Part shown: in pieces, positions 16,241 through 24,942 of the stretch
Position numbering within the stretch: the stretch's first letter is position 1
Layout of the letters: each line of letters opens with the position of its first letter
Origin: Gammaproteobacteria bacterium
GTDB taxonomy: Bacteria; Pseudomonadota; Gammaproteobacteria; Pseudomonadales; Porticoccaceae
Assembly (NCBI GenBank): GCA_003235325.1
Contig: QJWQ01000127.1
Location: 1 to 37,433, forward strand
Reading direction: 5' to 3'
Length of the DNA: 37,433 nucleotides
Notes under the pieces: model-generated
Told to the model about the DNA's origin: nothing
Database searches by the model: none
What the model saw: the letters and a program-made list of their open reading frames with translations, nothing else
Program-made: the position numbers and the translations under genes

Positions 16241-18037
16241 TCAGGCTGCCATTTCGCGGCTATAGACGACCGACTGGTTTCTTCCCAGGTCTTTTGCCCG
16301 ATACAGAGCCTGATCGGCGCAGCGCAGACAGAATTCGATATCCCGCTTGTTTTTACCCAGGATGGCAATGCCTGAAGAACAGGTGAGTCTGATTTTACGG
16401 TCATTGAACTGAACAGATTCTGATTCAATGCTGACACGAATACGTTCGGCAAGAGCGCGAGCCTGGTCCAGGTTGGTGTCCATTGCCAATACGACAAATT
16501 CCTCCCCACCGTAACGGTAAAACCGGTCGGTAAAACGCAGACAAGTGCTGACCCTTGCGGCAAATTCCGCCAGGACAACGTCGCCTACCTCATGGCCAAA
16601 GCTGTCGTTGATTCTCTTGAAGTAATCGATATCAAGCATCAATATCGCCATTTCCTGGTCGTGACGCAGGCCGTGGATTTTGGTTTGCAGGATGGTGTTG
16701 TCCAGACTGTGTCGATTTTCAATCTTGGTCAGAGAGTCGATATTCATTTCTCTGGTCAAGCGATACATCTGATTGGCGAGGCCGTCAGCCTTGAGCATCA
16801 CGGCACCGTAAAGTGTTTCGTCATCGATCTGCTGTTTGCTGACAGTCACCAACAAGGGTACATCGGTGCCGTCCTTGGTTCGGCCCACCATTTGCTGAGG
16901 GTTGTCATTAACGCCTGCAGGGCCCAATTCCCAACCCAGTTGCTGAAATTGCTGATGCTCCCCCTGGGACAGCTGCGGTGGAATGAGCTCATCCATTTTC
17001 ATATGCAGCAGATCCTGGCTGGACCAGCCAAAGATGCGACAGGCTCCGCGATTTGCCGATTTCAGTTGACCATCCTCGCCGAAAAGCAGGATGGCGCCCA
17101 TGGCTGAATCCAGCACCAGTGACAATTGCAATTGAGCTTCCAGCTTGGCTTCCAGCTCAGCGTTCAGTCGCCGAAACCACAGATTTTCCCTTCGAGCGTT
17201 CCAGGTCAGGGCCATCAGCACGCTGAGGCAAAAAATCCCGGCAAACAGGGCGATGCCGAACAGGGAGTCGAGACGGCCCTTACTCACGGACTCCTTGATC
17301 AGCCAGCCCAGGACAATGGGGAATACCAGAATGGGGAGTAATAACCGTCTGAATTGTCGACTGCCGGGAGTGGTATTGATCAGCAATTTGGAAATGGCAC
17401 TATCCCGGTAGACCAGTGACGAGCCAATGAAATAAACGACAAAGCAAAATGCCGTATGTACCGACATCGTGGAGAGGGGGCTTACGTTAAACAGGCCCTT
17501 GGGGCTGTATATATAACCAAACAGGGCGACAACGGGACTGATGGCGCCAATCAACAGCAGGGAATCAAACAGGCGGGTGCGCTGGTTAAGCAACTCCTTG
17601 CCAAACAGCAATAACAGGCCCGAAATGAAAAAAGTGAACGCGGTGCCCTGGGATGGGCGACCGGGATAACTGTCGCTCCAGGGGTCGGAGACCAGGAATT
17701 GATCGATACCCAGATCAATCTGCCACAGGTATTCGCCGAGGGTGGCCAAAGATTCGATTATGAGGACCATCCCGATCACAGTGCAGTAAATTTTTTTCCC
17801 CGAACCCAGATTCGTCAGCAGACAGGTACCCAGAAACAGAAATGACAGGGCGGTGTTGGCCTTCATCGATGGAAAGTCATCGAAAAACGTCGTCAGCGCC
17901 GGGTTCCCTGTGAGCCAGCCTGCGAGAACGACAGAACTCAAGGCAAGCATCAACATTCCCAGAGCGCTGACAATTGCCACCCTGAGACGGTTTTTTCGAT
18001 GTTGGTCCCAATCGGATCTTGAATTTAATGTTTTCAT
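16241..18037 (-). CDS. Membrane-bound PAS-GGDEF diguanylate cyclase
   Basis: A 598-residue sensor. The first half has about eight membrane helices (residues 20-290), including YSPKGLFNVSPLSTMSVHTA, as in MASE-type integral-membrane input domains. A PAS domain follows (about 300-415; AILLFGEDGQLKSANRGACR and the FGWSSQDLL turn). The C-terminal GGDEF domain carries an intact GGEEF active site at residues 510-514, and an RFTD inhibitory site lies exactly five residues before it. It should therefore make cyclic di-GMP from two GTP and be product-inhibited. The ATG has AGGGAC nearby. Signal and output are unknown. Confidence 0.92.
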   Translation of the reverse strand: MKTLNSRSDWDQHRKNRLRVAIVSALGMLMLALSSVVLAGWLTGNPALTTFFDDFPSMKANTALSFLFLGTCLLTNLGSGKKIYCTVIGMVLIIESLATLGEYLWQIDLGIDQFLVSDPWSDSYPGRPSQGTAFTFFISGLLLLFGKELLNQRTRLFDSLLLIGAISPVVALFGYIYSPKGLFNVSPLSTMSVHTAFCFVVYFIGSSLVYRDSAISKLLINTTPGSRQFRRLLLPILVFPIVLGWLIKESVSKGRLDSLFGIALFAGIFCLSVLMALTWNARRENLWFRRLNAELEAKLEAQLQLSLVLDSAMGAILLFGEDGQLKSANRGACRIFGWSSQDLLHMKMDELIPPQLSQGEHQQFQQLGWELGPAGVNDNPQQMVGRTKDGTDVPLLVTVSKQQIDDETLYGAVMLKADGLANQMYRLTREMNIDSLTKIENRHSLDNTILQTKIHGLRHDQEMAILMLDIDYFKRINDSFGHEVGDVVLAEFAARVSTCLRFTDRFYRYGGEEFVVLAMDTNLDQARALAERIRVSIESESVQFNDRKIRLTCSSGIAILGKNKRDIEFCLRCADQALYRAKDLGRNQSVVYSREMAA

Positions 18038-18602
18038 CGTCCCTGGCCCCGAGAAGGGAAATATAGCGCCCGTGAATCAAGGTGCAGGAGGCTCAATGCA
18101 GCCGTCTCAGAATAGCGTATCGTTGAGAGAGCGGGCGGCAGAATTGAACCGGGTGCATTCATCAGATCAGGGTCTCAAGTAAGAACCACCGGCGGGGAGG
18201 TCCGTGCCGGACACCGATATAAACCAGAGCTTGACAGTCATATATTTACACCTGACAGGAATTAAAGTCAGTGTCCCTTATCACATTGTGCGTGAATTAA
18301 ATCCTATTGGCGAGCTTTAGAACAAGTACAAAGTCAGCCCCGTGGCGGGATTTGCTTAACCTTCAAGGAATTCATGTGCCGGTGGCTGGTGTGGGGCTTC
18401 GTGGCCCGATCCCTTCCCTGGCACTGGCGTTGAGGCAGCATTTCGCTCTGTCAGGTGTGGTCTGTTTGAGGTGGCTCGACGGCACCGAAGTGTCATTTCA
18501 AGCCAAATCCTGCTGGACAACGTCCTGTAAACGGCCGGATCGGCACAGGATTGTAACAGGGCCTGTCAACGCTGACTGGATTGCCCCGGGGAATATTGGC
18601 CG
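18038..18602. other. 565-bp gap between the carboxylase and GGDEF genes
   Basis: The GGDEF promoter must lie here, and so must the end of the guanidine operon transcript, yet no strong rho-independent terminator is visible after the carboxylase stop. Apart from the tiny ORF at 18096 with a good Shine-Dalgarno sequence, no gene is convincing; a plus-strand frame at 18307-18642 lacks coding character and overlaps the carboxylase. Confidence 0.4.
18096..18182 (+). CDS. Possible 28-residue small protein
   Basis: A short ORF divergent from the GGDEF gene starts with ATG 4 nt after a perfect AGGAGG. It would encode a charged, soluble 28-mer (MQPSQNSVSLRERAAELNR and onward). The ribosome-binding site is the only support; there is no recognisable family. 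Confidence 0.2.
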   Translation: MQPSQNSVSLRERAAELNRVHSSDQGLK

Positions 18603-21600
18603 TTATTCGAGGTCTCCGTGGTGCAAAATCATCAGCCACTGACCGGCGTGGACCTGGCTGCCAGGGGCCTGCAACACCCGGTGCACCGTGCCGGCCGCGG
18701 CGGCGGTGATCTCTATTTCCATTTTCATGGATTCCATGATGCAGAGCACCTGCCCGGCAATTACCGGCTGGCCGGATTCGACACAGATTTTCCAGACATT
18801 GCCGCTGACCGTGCTTTCCACCGCACTGCAATCGTCTTCCAGGGCCTGTTCCGGTGCCGCGGTGGCGATGTCCGATTCTGCGCTGAAATTGATCTGGCCG
18901 GAGGCCTGCCACCGGGCCAGTTCCCCCTGAAAGGCCAGGTCCCGCCGCTGTGTGAACTTGTCGATTGACCCGGCATTTTCCGCCAGGAATTGCTCGTATT
19001 CCCCGAGGTTGAAGCGGGACTCCTCGATGCGCAACGGGTAGCGGCCCCGGGGGAATTCCTCGCGGATTTTCAGCAGTTCCTCGCTGGAGACAGGGTAAAA
19101 GCGAATCTGGTCAAAAAACCGCAGCAACCAGGGCTGGCTGAAGGCCTCGGTGTGCCGGTAGCGGTTCCACATCTGCAGGGTGCGGCCAAACAGCTGGTAA
19201 CCGCCGGGTCCCTCCATGCCGTAGACGCAAAGGTAGGCGCCGCCGATACCGACCGAGTTCTCCGCTGTCCAGGTGCGGGCCGGATTGTACTTGGTGGTCA
19301 CCAGCCGGTGCCGGGGGTCCAGGGGGGTGGCCACCGGTGCCCCCAGGTAGACATCCCCCAGACCCATGACAACATAGCTGGCGTTGAAGATGATGTCCCG
19401 AACCTGGTCGACACTGTCGAGGCCGTTGATACGACGAATGAATTCGATATTGCTCGGGCACCAGGGGGCGTCCCGACGCACCGAGTCCCGGTACTTTTCG
19501 ATGGCCATGCGACAGGCATCGTCATTCCAGCTCAATGGCAGGTGGACGATACGTGAAGGCACTTCCACGCTGCCGTGGTCCTGATCGACCTCTTCGTTCA
19601 GCTTTCGCTCAGTGTCCCCCAGATGTCGCAGCAGGGTTTCGATGTCGATGACCCGGTTGTCGTAGTGGATTTGCAGCGAGCGAATGCCGGGGGTCAGCTC
19701 CAGCATGCCCGGCAAATCCAGGGCCTTCAGCTGCAACATCAGCGCGTGGACGCGAAAACGCAGACGAATATCCAGCATCTGCGGGCCATACTCCACCAGC
19801 AGGTAACTGTCGCCGCTTGGCCGGTAGACCACGTCTAACTGGCCCGGACCGACGCCGCCGGCATCTGCGGGCAATCGCTCCAGCACCGGCGATGCCGGCC
19901 TGTAAGGTTTGACTTCGAACTCCGAGGTGGTCAATGTCCGGATGCTTTGCTGCTGGGCCTCGTCCAGTCCCCTGGCGCTGGCCAGGTCAACCGGCACAAA
20001 CCGGACCCGGTCGCCAGCCTTCAGTTGACCAAGTTTCCAGAGATCGGCGCTGATCACCGTCGCCGGGCAGACAAAACCACCGAGGGACGGGCCATCCGGC
20101 CCCAGGATAACCGGCATGTCGCCGGTAAAGTCGACGGTGCCGATGGCATAGGCGTTGTCGTGAATGTTGGACGGGTGCATGCCGGCCTCGCCGCCATCGC
20201 TGCGGGCCCAGTCCGGTTTCGGGCCGATCAGTCGTATGCCGGTGCGACTGGAGTTGTAGTGCACTTCCCAACTGCTGTCGAAGAAGCGGTCGATGTCGCC
20301 TTCGGTGAAAAAATCAGGGGCGCCGTGGGGCCCGTAGATCACTCGCAACTGCCAGTCACCGGTCAGGACCGGGCGAATGCCATGGGGCACCTCGGCAGGC
20401 ACTGCTTCGCCCCCGGCTTTCTCGCCGTCAGGGCTCCCGGCAAGGTGCAGGACATCGCCGGTCCGCAATGCCCGGCCGCCGTGGCCGCCAAACTGACCTA
20501 AAGTAAAAGTAGCCCGGGAGCCCAGATAGGGCTGGCATTGGATGCCGCCTTGCACCAGCAGGTAACAGCGGGCGCCGGCACCGGTCACCTTGCCCATTTG
20601 CAGGGTCTGGCCCGCGGCGATGTCAATCTGTCGCCAGTAAGCCGCGGCCTCGCCGTCGACTTCTGCCGCCATGGGGGCGCCGGCAAGGACAATGGTGGCG
20701 GCACGATGAAAACGCAGGGTCGGGCCATTGAGGGTGATCTCCAGGCCGGCGGCAGTTTCATCGTTGCCCAGCAGACGATTGCCGAGGCGAAAGGAATAAT
20801 TGTCAAAGGGGCCGGACGGTGGCACGCCCACATCCCAGTAACCGGTGCGTCCCGGAAAATCCTGAACACTGGTCATGGTGCCGGGGCTCAGCACCTCGAA
20901 GGTGTCGGGTGTCCAGGCAAAGCGGTTCAGGTAGCGGGTGTCCATGGTGCCTGACCGAAAACAATCGTCTGACAGTATCGTCCGGCAGTAGGCGTTGTTG
21001 GTTTCGATGCCCTCGACGACAGTGGCCTCCAGGGCCCGAATCAGACCGATGCGGGCCTCCTCCCGGGAATCGCCGTGGCAGATGATCTTGGCCAGCATCG
21101 GGTCGTAGTAGGGCGACACGGTCAACCCCGCGCTGATCCAGTGGTCGATGCGCAGGCTCGGGCCATTGGTTGGGGTAGAGCCCTCAGCCGGTAAAGAGCC
21201 CTCAGCCAAAGGAGAGCCCTCAGCCGGTAAAGAGCCCTCAGCAAGTAATGAGCCCTCAGCCAATAAAGAGCCGCCAGCAGGAGGAAAGTCCACCGCTGTC
21301 AGCAGTCCGGCGCTGGGCTGAAAGTTTCTGTTGGGGTCCTCGGCGTAGAGGCGCACCTGGATGGCGTGACCTCGGGCCGTGAGCCCTGCCTTCAGTGGCG
21401 CCAGGGCCGGCAGGTCGCCGGCCGCCAGCTGCAGCATCCAGGCCACCAGGTCAACCCCGAAGACCTGCTCGGTGACGCCGTGTTCCACCTGCAACCGGGT
21501 ATTGACTTCGAGAAAGTAGAACCGGCCGCTGTCTGCATCGAGAATAAATTCAACGGTGCCGGCCCCCCGGTAAGCCACCGAGGCCATCAACCGTGCAGCG

Positions 21601-22370
21601 GTTTCGTGCAACATCTGCCGTTGCTCGGCAGAAAGCCCGGGCGCGGGGGTCTCCTCGATCACCTTCTGATTGCGTCGTTGGGCGGAACAGTCCCGCTCCC
21701 CCAGTGCGATGGCCTGGCCGCGGCCGTCGCCGAAGGCTTGTACCTCGATATGGCGGGCCCTGGCGATGTATTTCTCGATGAAGACACCGTCATTGGCAAA
21801 ATTGCTGGCGCCGAGCCGCCTGACGCTGGCAAAAGCCCGGTGCAACTCTCCGGGCTGGTGACAGACCTGCATGCCGATGCCGCCACCGCCGGCGGTGCTC
21901 TTCAGGATCACCGGATAGCCGATGCCATCGGCGGCAGCCAGGGCCTCGTCCTCGGTCTGCAGCAAATCGGTGCCGGGCAGCAGCGGAACGCCATTGTGCC
22001 GGGCAGCGTCCCGAGCCGTATGTTTCAGGCCAAACAGTCGCATCTGTTCGGGTGTGGGGCCGACAAAAACGATACCCCGCTGTTCGCAGGCCTCACAGAA
22101 ATCGGGGTTTTCACTGAGGAAGCCATAACCCGGGTGCACAGCCTCGACACCGGTTTCGACCATAATCTGCAGCAGTTTGCCCTGGTTCAGGTAGGTATCG
22201 GCGGCGGCGCCGGCACCAAGGCAAAAGGCCTCGTCGGCGTCGGCGACATGGGCCGATTCCCGGTCGGCCTCGGCATAAACGGCCACGGCGTGCACACCCA
22301 GTGCTTTCAGTGTGCGAATAATGCGGACAGCAATGGCGCCTCGATTGGCAATCAGAACCTTGCGGAACAT
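18603..22370 (-). CDS. Guanidine/urea carboxylase (biotin-dependent)
   Basis: A 1255-residue single-chain carboxylase. The biotin carboxylase module (1 to about 470) starts MFRKVLIANRGAIAVRIIR and has the ATP-loop STAGGGGIGMQVC. The KipA/AHS2-like carboxyltransferase half follows (about 480-790; SVQDFPGRTGYWDVGVPPSG), then the KipI/AHS1 half (about 830-1090; PGGYQLFGRTLQMWNRY). The C-terminal biotinyl domain has ESMKME, with biotin-lysine near residue 1216. The family carboxylates urea to allophanate or guanidine to carboxyguanidine with ATP and bicarbonate. The upstream guanidine-I riboswitch and DUF1989 pair favour guanidine. An 18-bp tandem repeat inserts about 36 residues near residue 362. 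It is the last gene of the operon; no allophanate hydrolase follows. Confidence 0.93.
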   Translation of the reverse strand: MFRKVLIANRGAIAVRIIRTLKALGVHAVAVYAEADRESAHVADADEAFCLGAGAAADTYLNQGKLLQIMVETGVEAVHPGYGFLSENPDFCEACEQRGIVFVGPTPEQMRLFGLKHTARDAARHNGVPLLPGTDLLQTEDEALAAADGIGYPVILKSTAGGGGIGMQVCHQPGELHRAFASVRRLGASNFANDGVFIEKYIARARHIEVQAFGDGRGQAIALGERDCSAQRRNQKVIEETPAPGLSAEQRQMLHETAARLMASVAYRGAGTVEFILDADSGRFYFLEVNTRLQVEHGVTEQVFGVDLVAWMLQLAAGDLPALAPLKAGLTARGHAIQVRLYAEDPNRNFQPSAGLLTAVDFPPAGGSLLAEGSLLAEGSLPAEGSPLAEGSLPAEGSTPTNGPSLRIDHWISAGLTVSPYYDPMLAKIICHGDSREEARIGLIRALEATVVEGIETNNAYCRTILSDDCFRSGTMDTRYLNRFAWTPDTFEVLSPGTMTSVQDFPGRTGYWDVGVPPSGPFDNYSFRLGNRLLGNDETAAGLEITLNGPTLRFHRAATIVLAGAPMAAEVDGEAAAYWRQIDIAAGQTLQMGKVTGAGARCYLLVQGGIQCQPYLGSRATFTLGQFGGHGGRALRTGDVLHLAGSPDGEKAGGEAVPAEVPHGIRPVLTGDWQLRVIYGPHGAPDFFTEGDIDRFFDSSWEVHYNSSRTGIRLIGPKPDWARSDGGEAGMHPSNIHDNAYAIGTVDFTGDMPVILGPDGPSLGGFVCPATVISADLWKLGQLKAGDRVRFVPVDLASARGLDEAQQQSIRTLTTSEFEVKPYRPASPVLERLPADAGGVGPGQLDVVYRPSGDSYLLVEYGPQMLDIRLRFRVHALMLQLKALDLPGMLELTPGIRSLQIHYDNRVIDIETLLRHLGDTERKLNEEVDQDHGSVEVPSRIVHLPLSWNDDACRMAIEKYRDSVRRDAPWCPSNIEFIRRINGLDSVDQVRDIIFNASYVVMGLGDVYLGAPVATPLDPRHRLVTTKYNPARTWTAENSVGIGGAYLCVYGMEGPGGYQLFGRTLQMWNRYRHTEAFSQPWLLRFFDQIRFYPVSSEELLKIREEFPRGRYPLRIEESRFNLGEYEQFLAENAGSIDKFTQRRDLAFQGELARWQASGQINFSAESDIATAAPEQALEDDCSAVESTVSGNVWKICVESGQPVIAGQVLCIMESMKMEIEITAAAAGTVHRVLQAPGSQVHAGQWLMILHHGDLE
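21178..21285 (-). repeat. 18-bp tandem repeat inside the carboxylase gene
   Basis: Six contiguous 18-bp units begin, on the plus strand, with GAGCCCTCAGC (the last is diverged). Units one and three are identical. On the coding strand they add a Leu-Pro-Ala-Glu-Gly-Ser-like hexapeptide six times at about residues 362-398 of the biotin carboxylase module, just before LRIDHWI. The frame is preserved. Confidence 0.92.
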
Positions 22371-22436
22371 GACATTTCTCCAGTGACCGGGTCGTCCCGG
22401 AAATTACAGTATTAATCCGGCAAGTTTTTATACAGG

Positions 22437-22582
22437 GTTAATGCGGCATATGGACGTGCCGGCCATTGGCCGTAGGCCAATGCAAGCCCTTAAAATACGG
22501 GGAACTTCGCACAGTTCCGCCAGTATTTTAAGGGCGCGCAACGCAATAGGCAGGAAGCCTATTGCGTTACCGGGTTAATAGC
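22437..22582 (-). repeat. Four-hairpin structured element, copy A
   Basis: In plus-strand coordinates the element runs from GTTAATGCGG to GGTTAATAGC. Hairpins: CGGCA 22444-22448 with TGCCG 22457-22461; CATTGGCC 22464-22471 with GGCCAATG 22475-22482; a 13-bp perfect stem 22486-22498 with 22523-22535, containing an inner GGAAC/GTTCC stem around TTCGCA; and a 12-bp perfect stem 22540-22551 with 22557-22568 closing on AGGAA. It shares architecture and unpaired boxes with 27541-27688. It lies in the 281-bp gap between a DUF1989 gene and the carboxylase gene. Strand is assigned from the operon and from one G-U pair in copy B. Confidence 0.8.
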
Positions 22583-22600
22583 AGTGGCCGTCCACCGCCA

Positions 22601-22643
22601 GCGGGCCCCGGCGTGCCCGCTTCATCTACATTGGCGCGCCAAT
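22601..22643. repeat. Hairpin and 14-nt palindrome after the DUF1989 gene
   Basis: GCGGG (22601-22605) pairs with CCCGC (22616-22620), and a perfect palindrome ATTGGCGCGCCAAT occupies 22630-22643, 8 nt after the stop of the second DUF1989 gene. No T-tract follows, so mRNA processing or stability is as likely as partial termination. Confidence 0.5.
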
Positions 22644-22651
22644 ACCCGCCA

Positions 22652-23290
22652 TCAAGACCAGACCAGCACCTCGATGGGGGTCGGGTTGTAGCCGTTGCAG
22701 GGATTGTTCAACTGCGGGCAATTGGAAATGAGCACAACGACATCCATCAGGGCCTTCATCTCCACGTATTTGCCCGGTGCCGAAATGCCGTCCTCAAAGG
22801 TGAGTCCGCCCGCCGGCGTTACCGGCACGTTCATAAAAAAGTTGATGTTGTGGGCGATGTCCCGCTTGCCGATACCGAATTCCGGGTGCTCGGCAATGGC
22901 CAGCATCCAGCTGTCGCGGCAGGCGTGCATGCAGCGCTTTTCCAGGGCATAGCGCACCGTGTTGCTCTCGGTGGCGCAGGCGCCCCCTAGGGTGTCATGG
23001 CGACCGCAGGTGTCGGCGACAATGTCCAGCATCGGCGTGCCCAGGTTGGACAGCAGCCGCGAGCCGCTGGTCAGGTAGACATTGCCCTGCTGCTGGATAG
23101 TATCGATGGCGCTGTAGTGCTCGGCGGGGTTGGCGGCGCTGTAGAACAGGGTGTCAGCGGCCTGGTTGCCCTCGATGTCCAGAATACGCACGGTCTCGCC
23201 TTCTTTGACCAGCCTGATGAAATAATCCCCGGCATCCACCACCTGCCTGAAACCTGCAGATTCCGGTTTGAGACTGCTTTCGACAATCAT
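22652..23290 (-). CDS. DUF1989 protein, carboxyguanidine deiminase subunit (UAAP2 type)
   Basis: A 212-residue DUF1989 protein of the type long called urea carboxylase/amidolyase-associated protein 2. Recognisable parts are [19 protein letters not shown], the middle [18 protein letters not shown] with metal-ligand-like His and Cys residues, [15 protein letters not shown], and the C-terminal [23 protein letters not shown]1989 pairs linked to guanidine carboxylases form a heteromeric carboxyguanidine deiminase (CgdAB) that releases ammonia and yields allophanate. I cannot say which subunit letter applies. Its ATG overlaps the stop of the preceding DUF1989 gene (ATGA), which fits production of two subunits in step. 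Confidence 0.9.
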   Translation of the reverse strand: MIVESSLKPESAGFRQVVDAGDYFIRLVKEGETVRILDIEGNQAADTLFYSAANPAEHYSAIDTIQQQGNVYLTSGSRLLSNLGTPMLDIVADTCGRHDTLGGACATESNTVRYALEKRCMHACRDSWMLAIAEHPEFGIGKRDIAHNINFFMNVPVTPAGGLTFEDGISAPGKYVEMKALMDVVVLISNCPQLNNPCNGYNPTPIEVLVWS

Positions 23291-24033
23291 GGTCCGACTC
23301 CAGTTACAGGCGACGCGGCGCCAAGGTAGTAGAGGCGATTGTTGTCAAAGCCCCTCTGGTTCTCCGGCCGGAAATTTTTGCAGAAATCGTCGTCGGTCAC
23401 CGGTGGCGCCTGAAAGAATTGACAGCGAACAGGCTTGCGCGGGTACTCGACGGCAGTGGACAGGGGGTGCGGACAACTGTGCATCAGCACCAGGGTGTCC
23501 ATTTCAAAGCGCAGGGTCAGGGTGGCGCCGGCCGGGGCATGACTCTCGTCCAGGCGCAGGTTACCGGTTTCGTCGGCCACCACCCGGGAAAACCAGTTGA
23601 GATTGGCGGCCAGGTCGCGGGCGCCGAGGCCGTACTTGGCCAGTTCCACCAGGAAGCTGTCGTGGCCGTTCTGCTGCCAGTCGTTGCGATCCTTCTGATA
23701 ATCGCGCCGGCCCCATTTTGTCTCGACCTGGGCGGCGTTGATATTGCCTGCCACCGTGTCGTGCCAGCCCATGCTGTCCTCGGTGATGGAGCAGAATATC
23801 CGACCCATGTCCGAGTACAGGCAGTTGCCCCTGGTCAGCTTGAACGTGTGCTGGCATTTCAGGGTATCCGGGGCGTTGTAGCGCTCCAGCAGGTTTTCCG
23901 GATTGTGCAGCAACATGCCCAGGTTGGCGCCACCTTCCAGGTCGGTGAAGCGAATGGCAATGCCCCGCCGCACCCGCAGCGACCAGTGGCTGGCCGGGGG
24001 CAGTGTATAGTCGTAGAGAATGTCGGTAGTCAT
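23287..24033 (-). CDS. DUF1989 protein, carboxyguanidine deiminase subunit (UAAP1 type)
   Basis: A 248-residue DUF1989 protein of the urea carboxylase-associated protein 1 type. It shows [21 protein letters not shown], the central [20 protein letters not shown] with candidate metal-binding Cys and His, [17 protein letters not shown], and the C-terminal [19 protein letters not shown]. It is the partner of the downstream DUF1989 gene, which it overlaps by 4 bp. In guanidine-degrading operons the two proteins together deiminate carboxyguanidine. A 123-bp gap separates it from the ATPase gene and contains a 6-bp hairpin. Confidence 0.9.
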   Translation of the reverse strand: MTTDILYDYTLPPASHWSLRVRRGIAIRFTDLEGGANLGMLLHNPENLLERYNAPDTLKCQHTFKLTRGNCLYSDMGRIFCSITEDSMGWHDTVAGNINAAQVETKWGRRDYQKDRNDWQQNGHDSFLVELAKYGLGARDLAANLNWFSRVVADETGNLRLDESHAPAGATLTLRFEMDTLVLMHSCPHPLSTAVEYPRKPVRCQFFQAPPVTDDDFCKNFRPENQRGFDNNRLYYLGAASPVTGVGP

Positions 24034-24130
24034 CGGTTTGCTCTGTCTCCAGATGTACTATTTGGCGTGTAATTATTTTTCCTTGCTGTTGCCAGGGGCT
24101 TTTTCAGGTTGAGTCTGTCTGCCTGAGATG

Positions 24131-24151
24131 GACGCATCGACAGGGTGCGTC
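24131..24151 (-). repeat. Intercistronic hairpin
   Basis: GACGCA (24131-24136) pairs with TGCGTC (24146-24151) around a 9-nt loop, just after the ABC ATPase stop. There is no T-tract, so it is more likely an mRNA stability or processing element than a terminator. Confidence 0.35.
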
Positions 24152-24156
24152 AGCTC

Positions 24157-24942
24157 CTATGCCGGTTGCGCCGGAACAGTCTCCGTCAGGTTGGTGTTGA
24201 TATCATCCAGCACGCTGGGGCTGGTCTTGCCCACCGGGATATCATAGGTGATCCTGGCGCCAAAGGCGTTGGGTGCCTGGGGGTCAATCCGCACCTTGTC
24301 AAAGACCCAGAGCCGGGTACCCAGATAAAAGCCCTCCTTGATGTCGTGGGTGATCATGAAAATGGTCAGATTCTGCTGGCGTTGCAGGCCCAGTACCAGT
24401 TGGTGCATGTCGGCGCGAATACCGGGGTCCAGGGCGCCAAAGGGCTCATCCAGCAATAATATTTTCGGTTGTCGGATCAGTGACTGGGCGATGGCCAGGC
24501 GCTGCTGCATGCCCCCGGACAACTGCTGCGGGTACTTGTTCGCGGCGGGGGCCAGGCCCACCTGCTCCAGCATGTCCAGCGCTTCCCGCCGGGCGGCCCG
24601 GCGGCTGCTGCCGAAGGCGTAACCGCACCAGCGATTGTGCTCCAGTTCCCGCGCCAGCATCACATTTTGCAGTGAGGTCAGGTGGGGAAACACCGAGTAG
24701 CGCTGAAAGACGATACCCCGATTCTCATCGGGCTCCCCGGCCAGGGGCTTGCCCTCCAGCAGGATGCGACCGCGACTGGGCTGCTCGGTGCCCAGCAGCA
24801 TGTTGAGAAAGGTCGTCTTGCCGCAACCCGAGGCCCCGACGATGGTAATGAACTCCCCCCGCTCTACCGAACAATGGAGATTCTCCAGTACCAGTTGGTC
24901 GCCATAGAACTTGAATACATGATCGATACGAATGAAGCTCAT
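24157..24942 (-). CDS. ABC transporter ATP-binding protein (guanidine/urea uptake)
   Basis: A 261-residue ATPase of the nitrate/sulfonate/taurine (SsuB/TauB) type. Walker A GASGCGKTT is at residues 36-44, the Q-loop lies in NRGIVFQRYSVFPHLT, the signature is LSGGMQQRLAIAQSL, Walker B is ILLLDEPFGALD, and the H-switch sits in FMITHDIKEGFYLG. It powers import by the permease whose gene it overlaps by 4 bp. Its place behind a guanidine-I riboswitch and ahead of the DUF1989 and carboxylase genes makes guanidine the most likely cargo, though urea or a related compound is not excluded. Confidence 0.93.
   Translation of the reverse strand: MSFIRIDHVFKFYGDQLVLENLHCSVERGEFITIVGASGCGKTTFLNMLLGTEQPSRGRILLEGKPLAGEPDENRGIVFQRYSVFPHLTSLQNVMLARELEHNRWCGYAFGSSRRAARREALDMLEQVGLAPAANKYPQQLSGGMQQRLAIAQSLIRQPKILLLDEPFGALDPGIRADMHQLVLGLQRQQNLTIFMITHDIKEGFYLGTRLWVFDKVRIDPQAPNAFGARITYDIPVGKTSPSVLDDINTNLTETVPAQPA

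Noticed and set aside
18307-18642. A 111-codon plus-strand ORF in the gap before the carboxylase stop.
   Set aside because: No ribosome-binding site, no motif, and it overlaps the 3' end of the carboxylase gene.
21178-21285. Tandem repeat in the carboxylase gene as a CRISPR array.
   Set aside because: The 18-bp units are contiguous with no spacers and are in frame with the protein.
21366-22415. Long plus-strand frame antisense to the carboxylase gene, and similar frames antisense to the binding-protein and DUF1989 genes.
   Set aside because: Low-complexity Gly/Gln/His-rich translations without motifs; the opposite strand has complete, recognisable proteins.
22437-22582. Copy A as an integron attC site.
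   Set aside because: The RYYYAAC/GTTRRRY core pair is not present, there is no integrase and no cassette array, and four separate hairpins do not fit an attC fold.
22437-22582. Copy A as a simple rho-independent terminator inside the operon.
   Set aside because: No T-tract follows the stems on either strand, and a terminator would not need four conserved hairpins with shared loop boxes.
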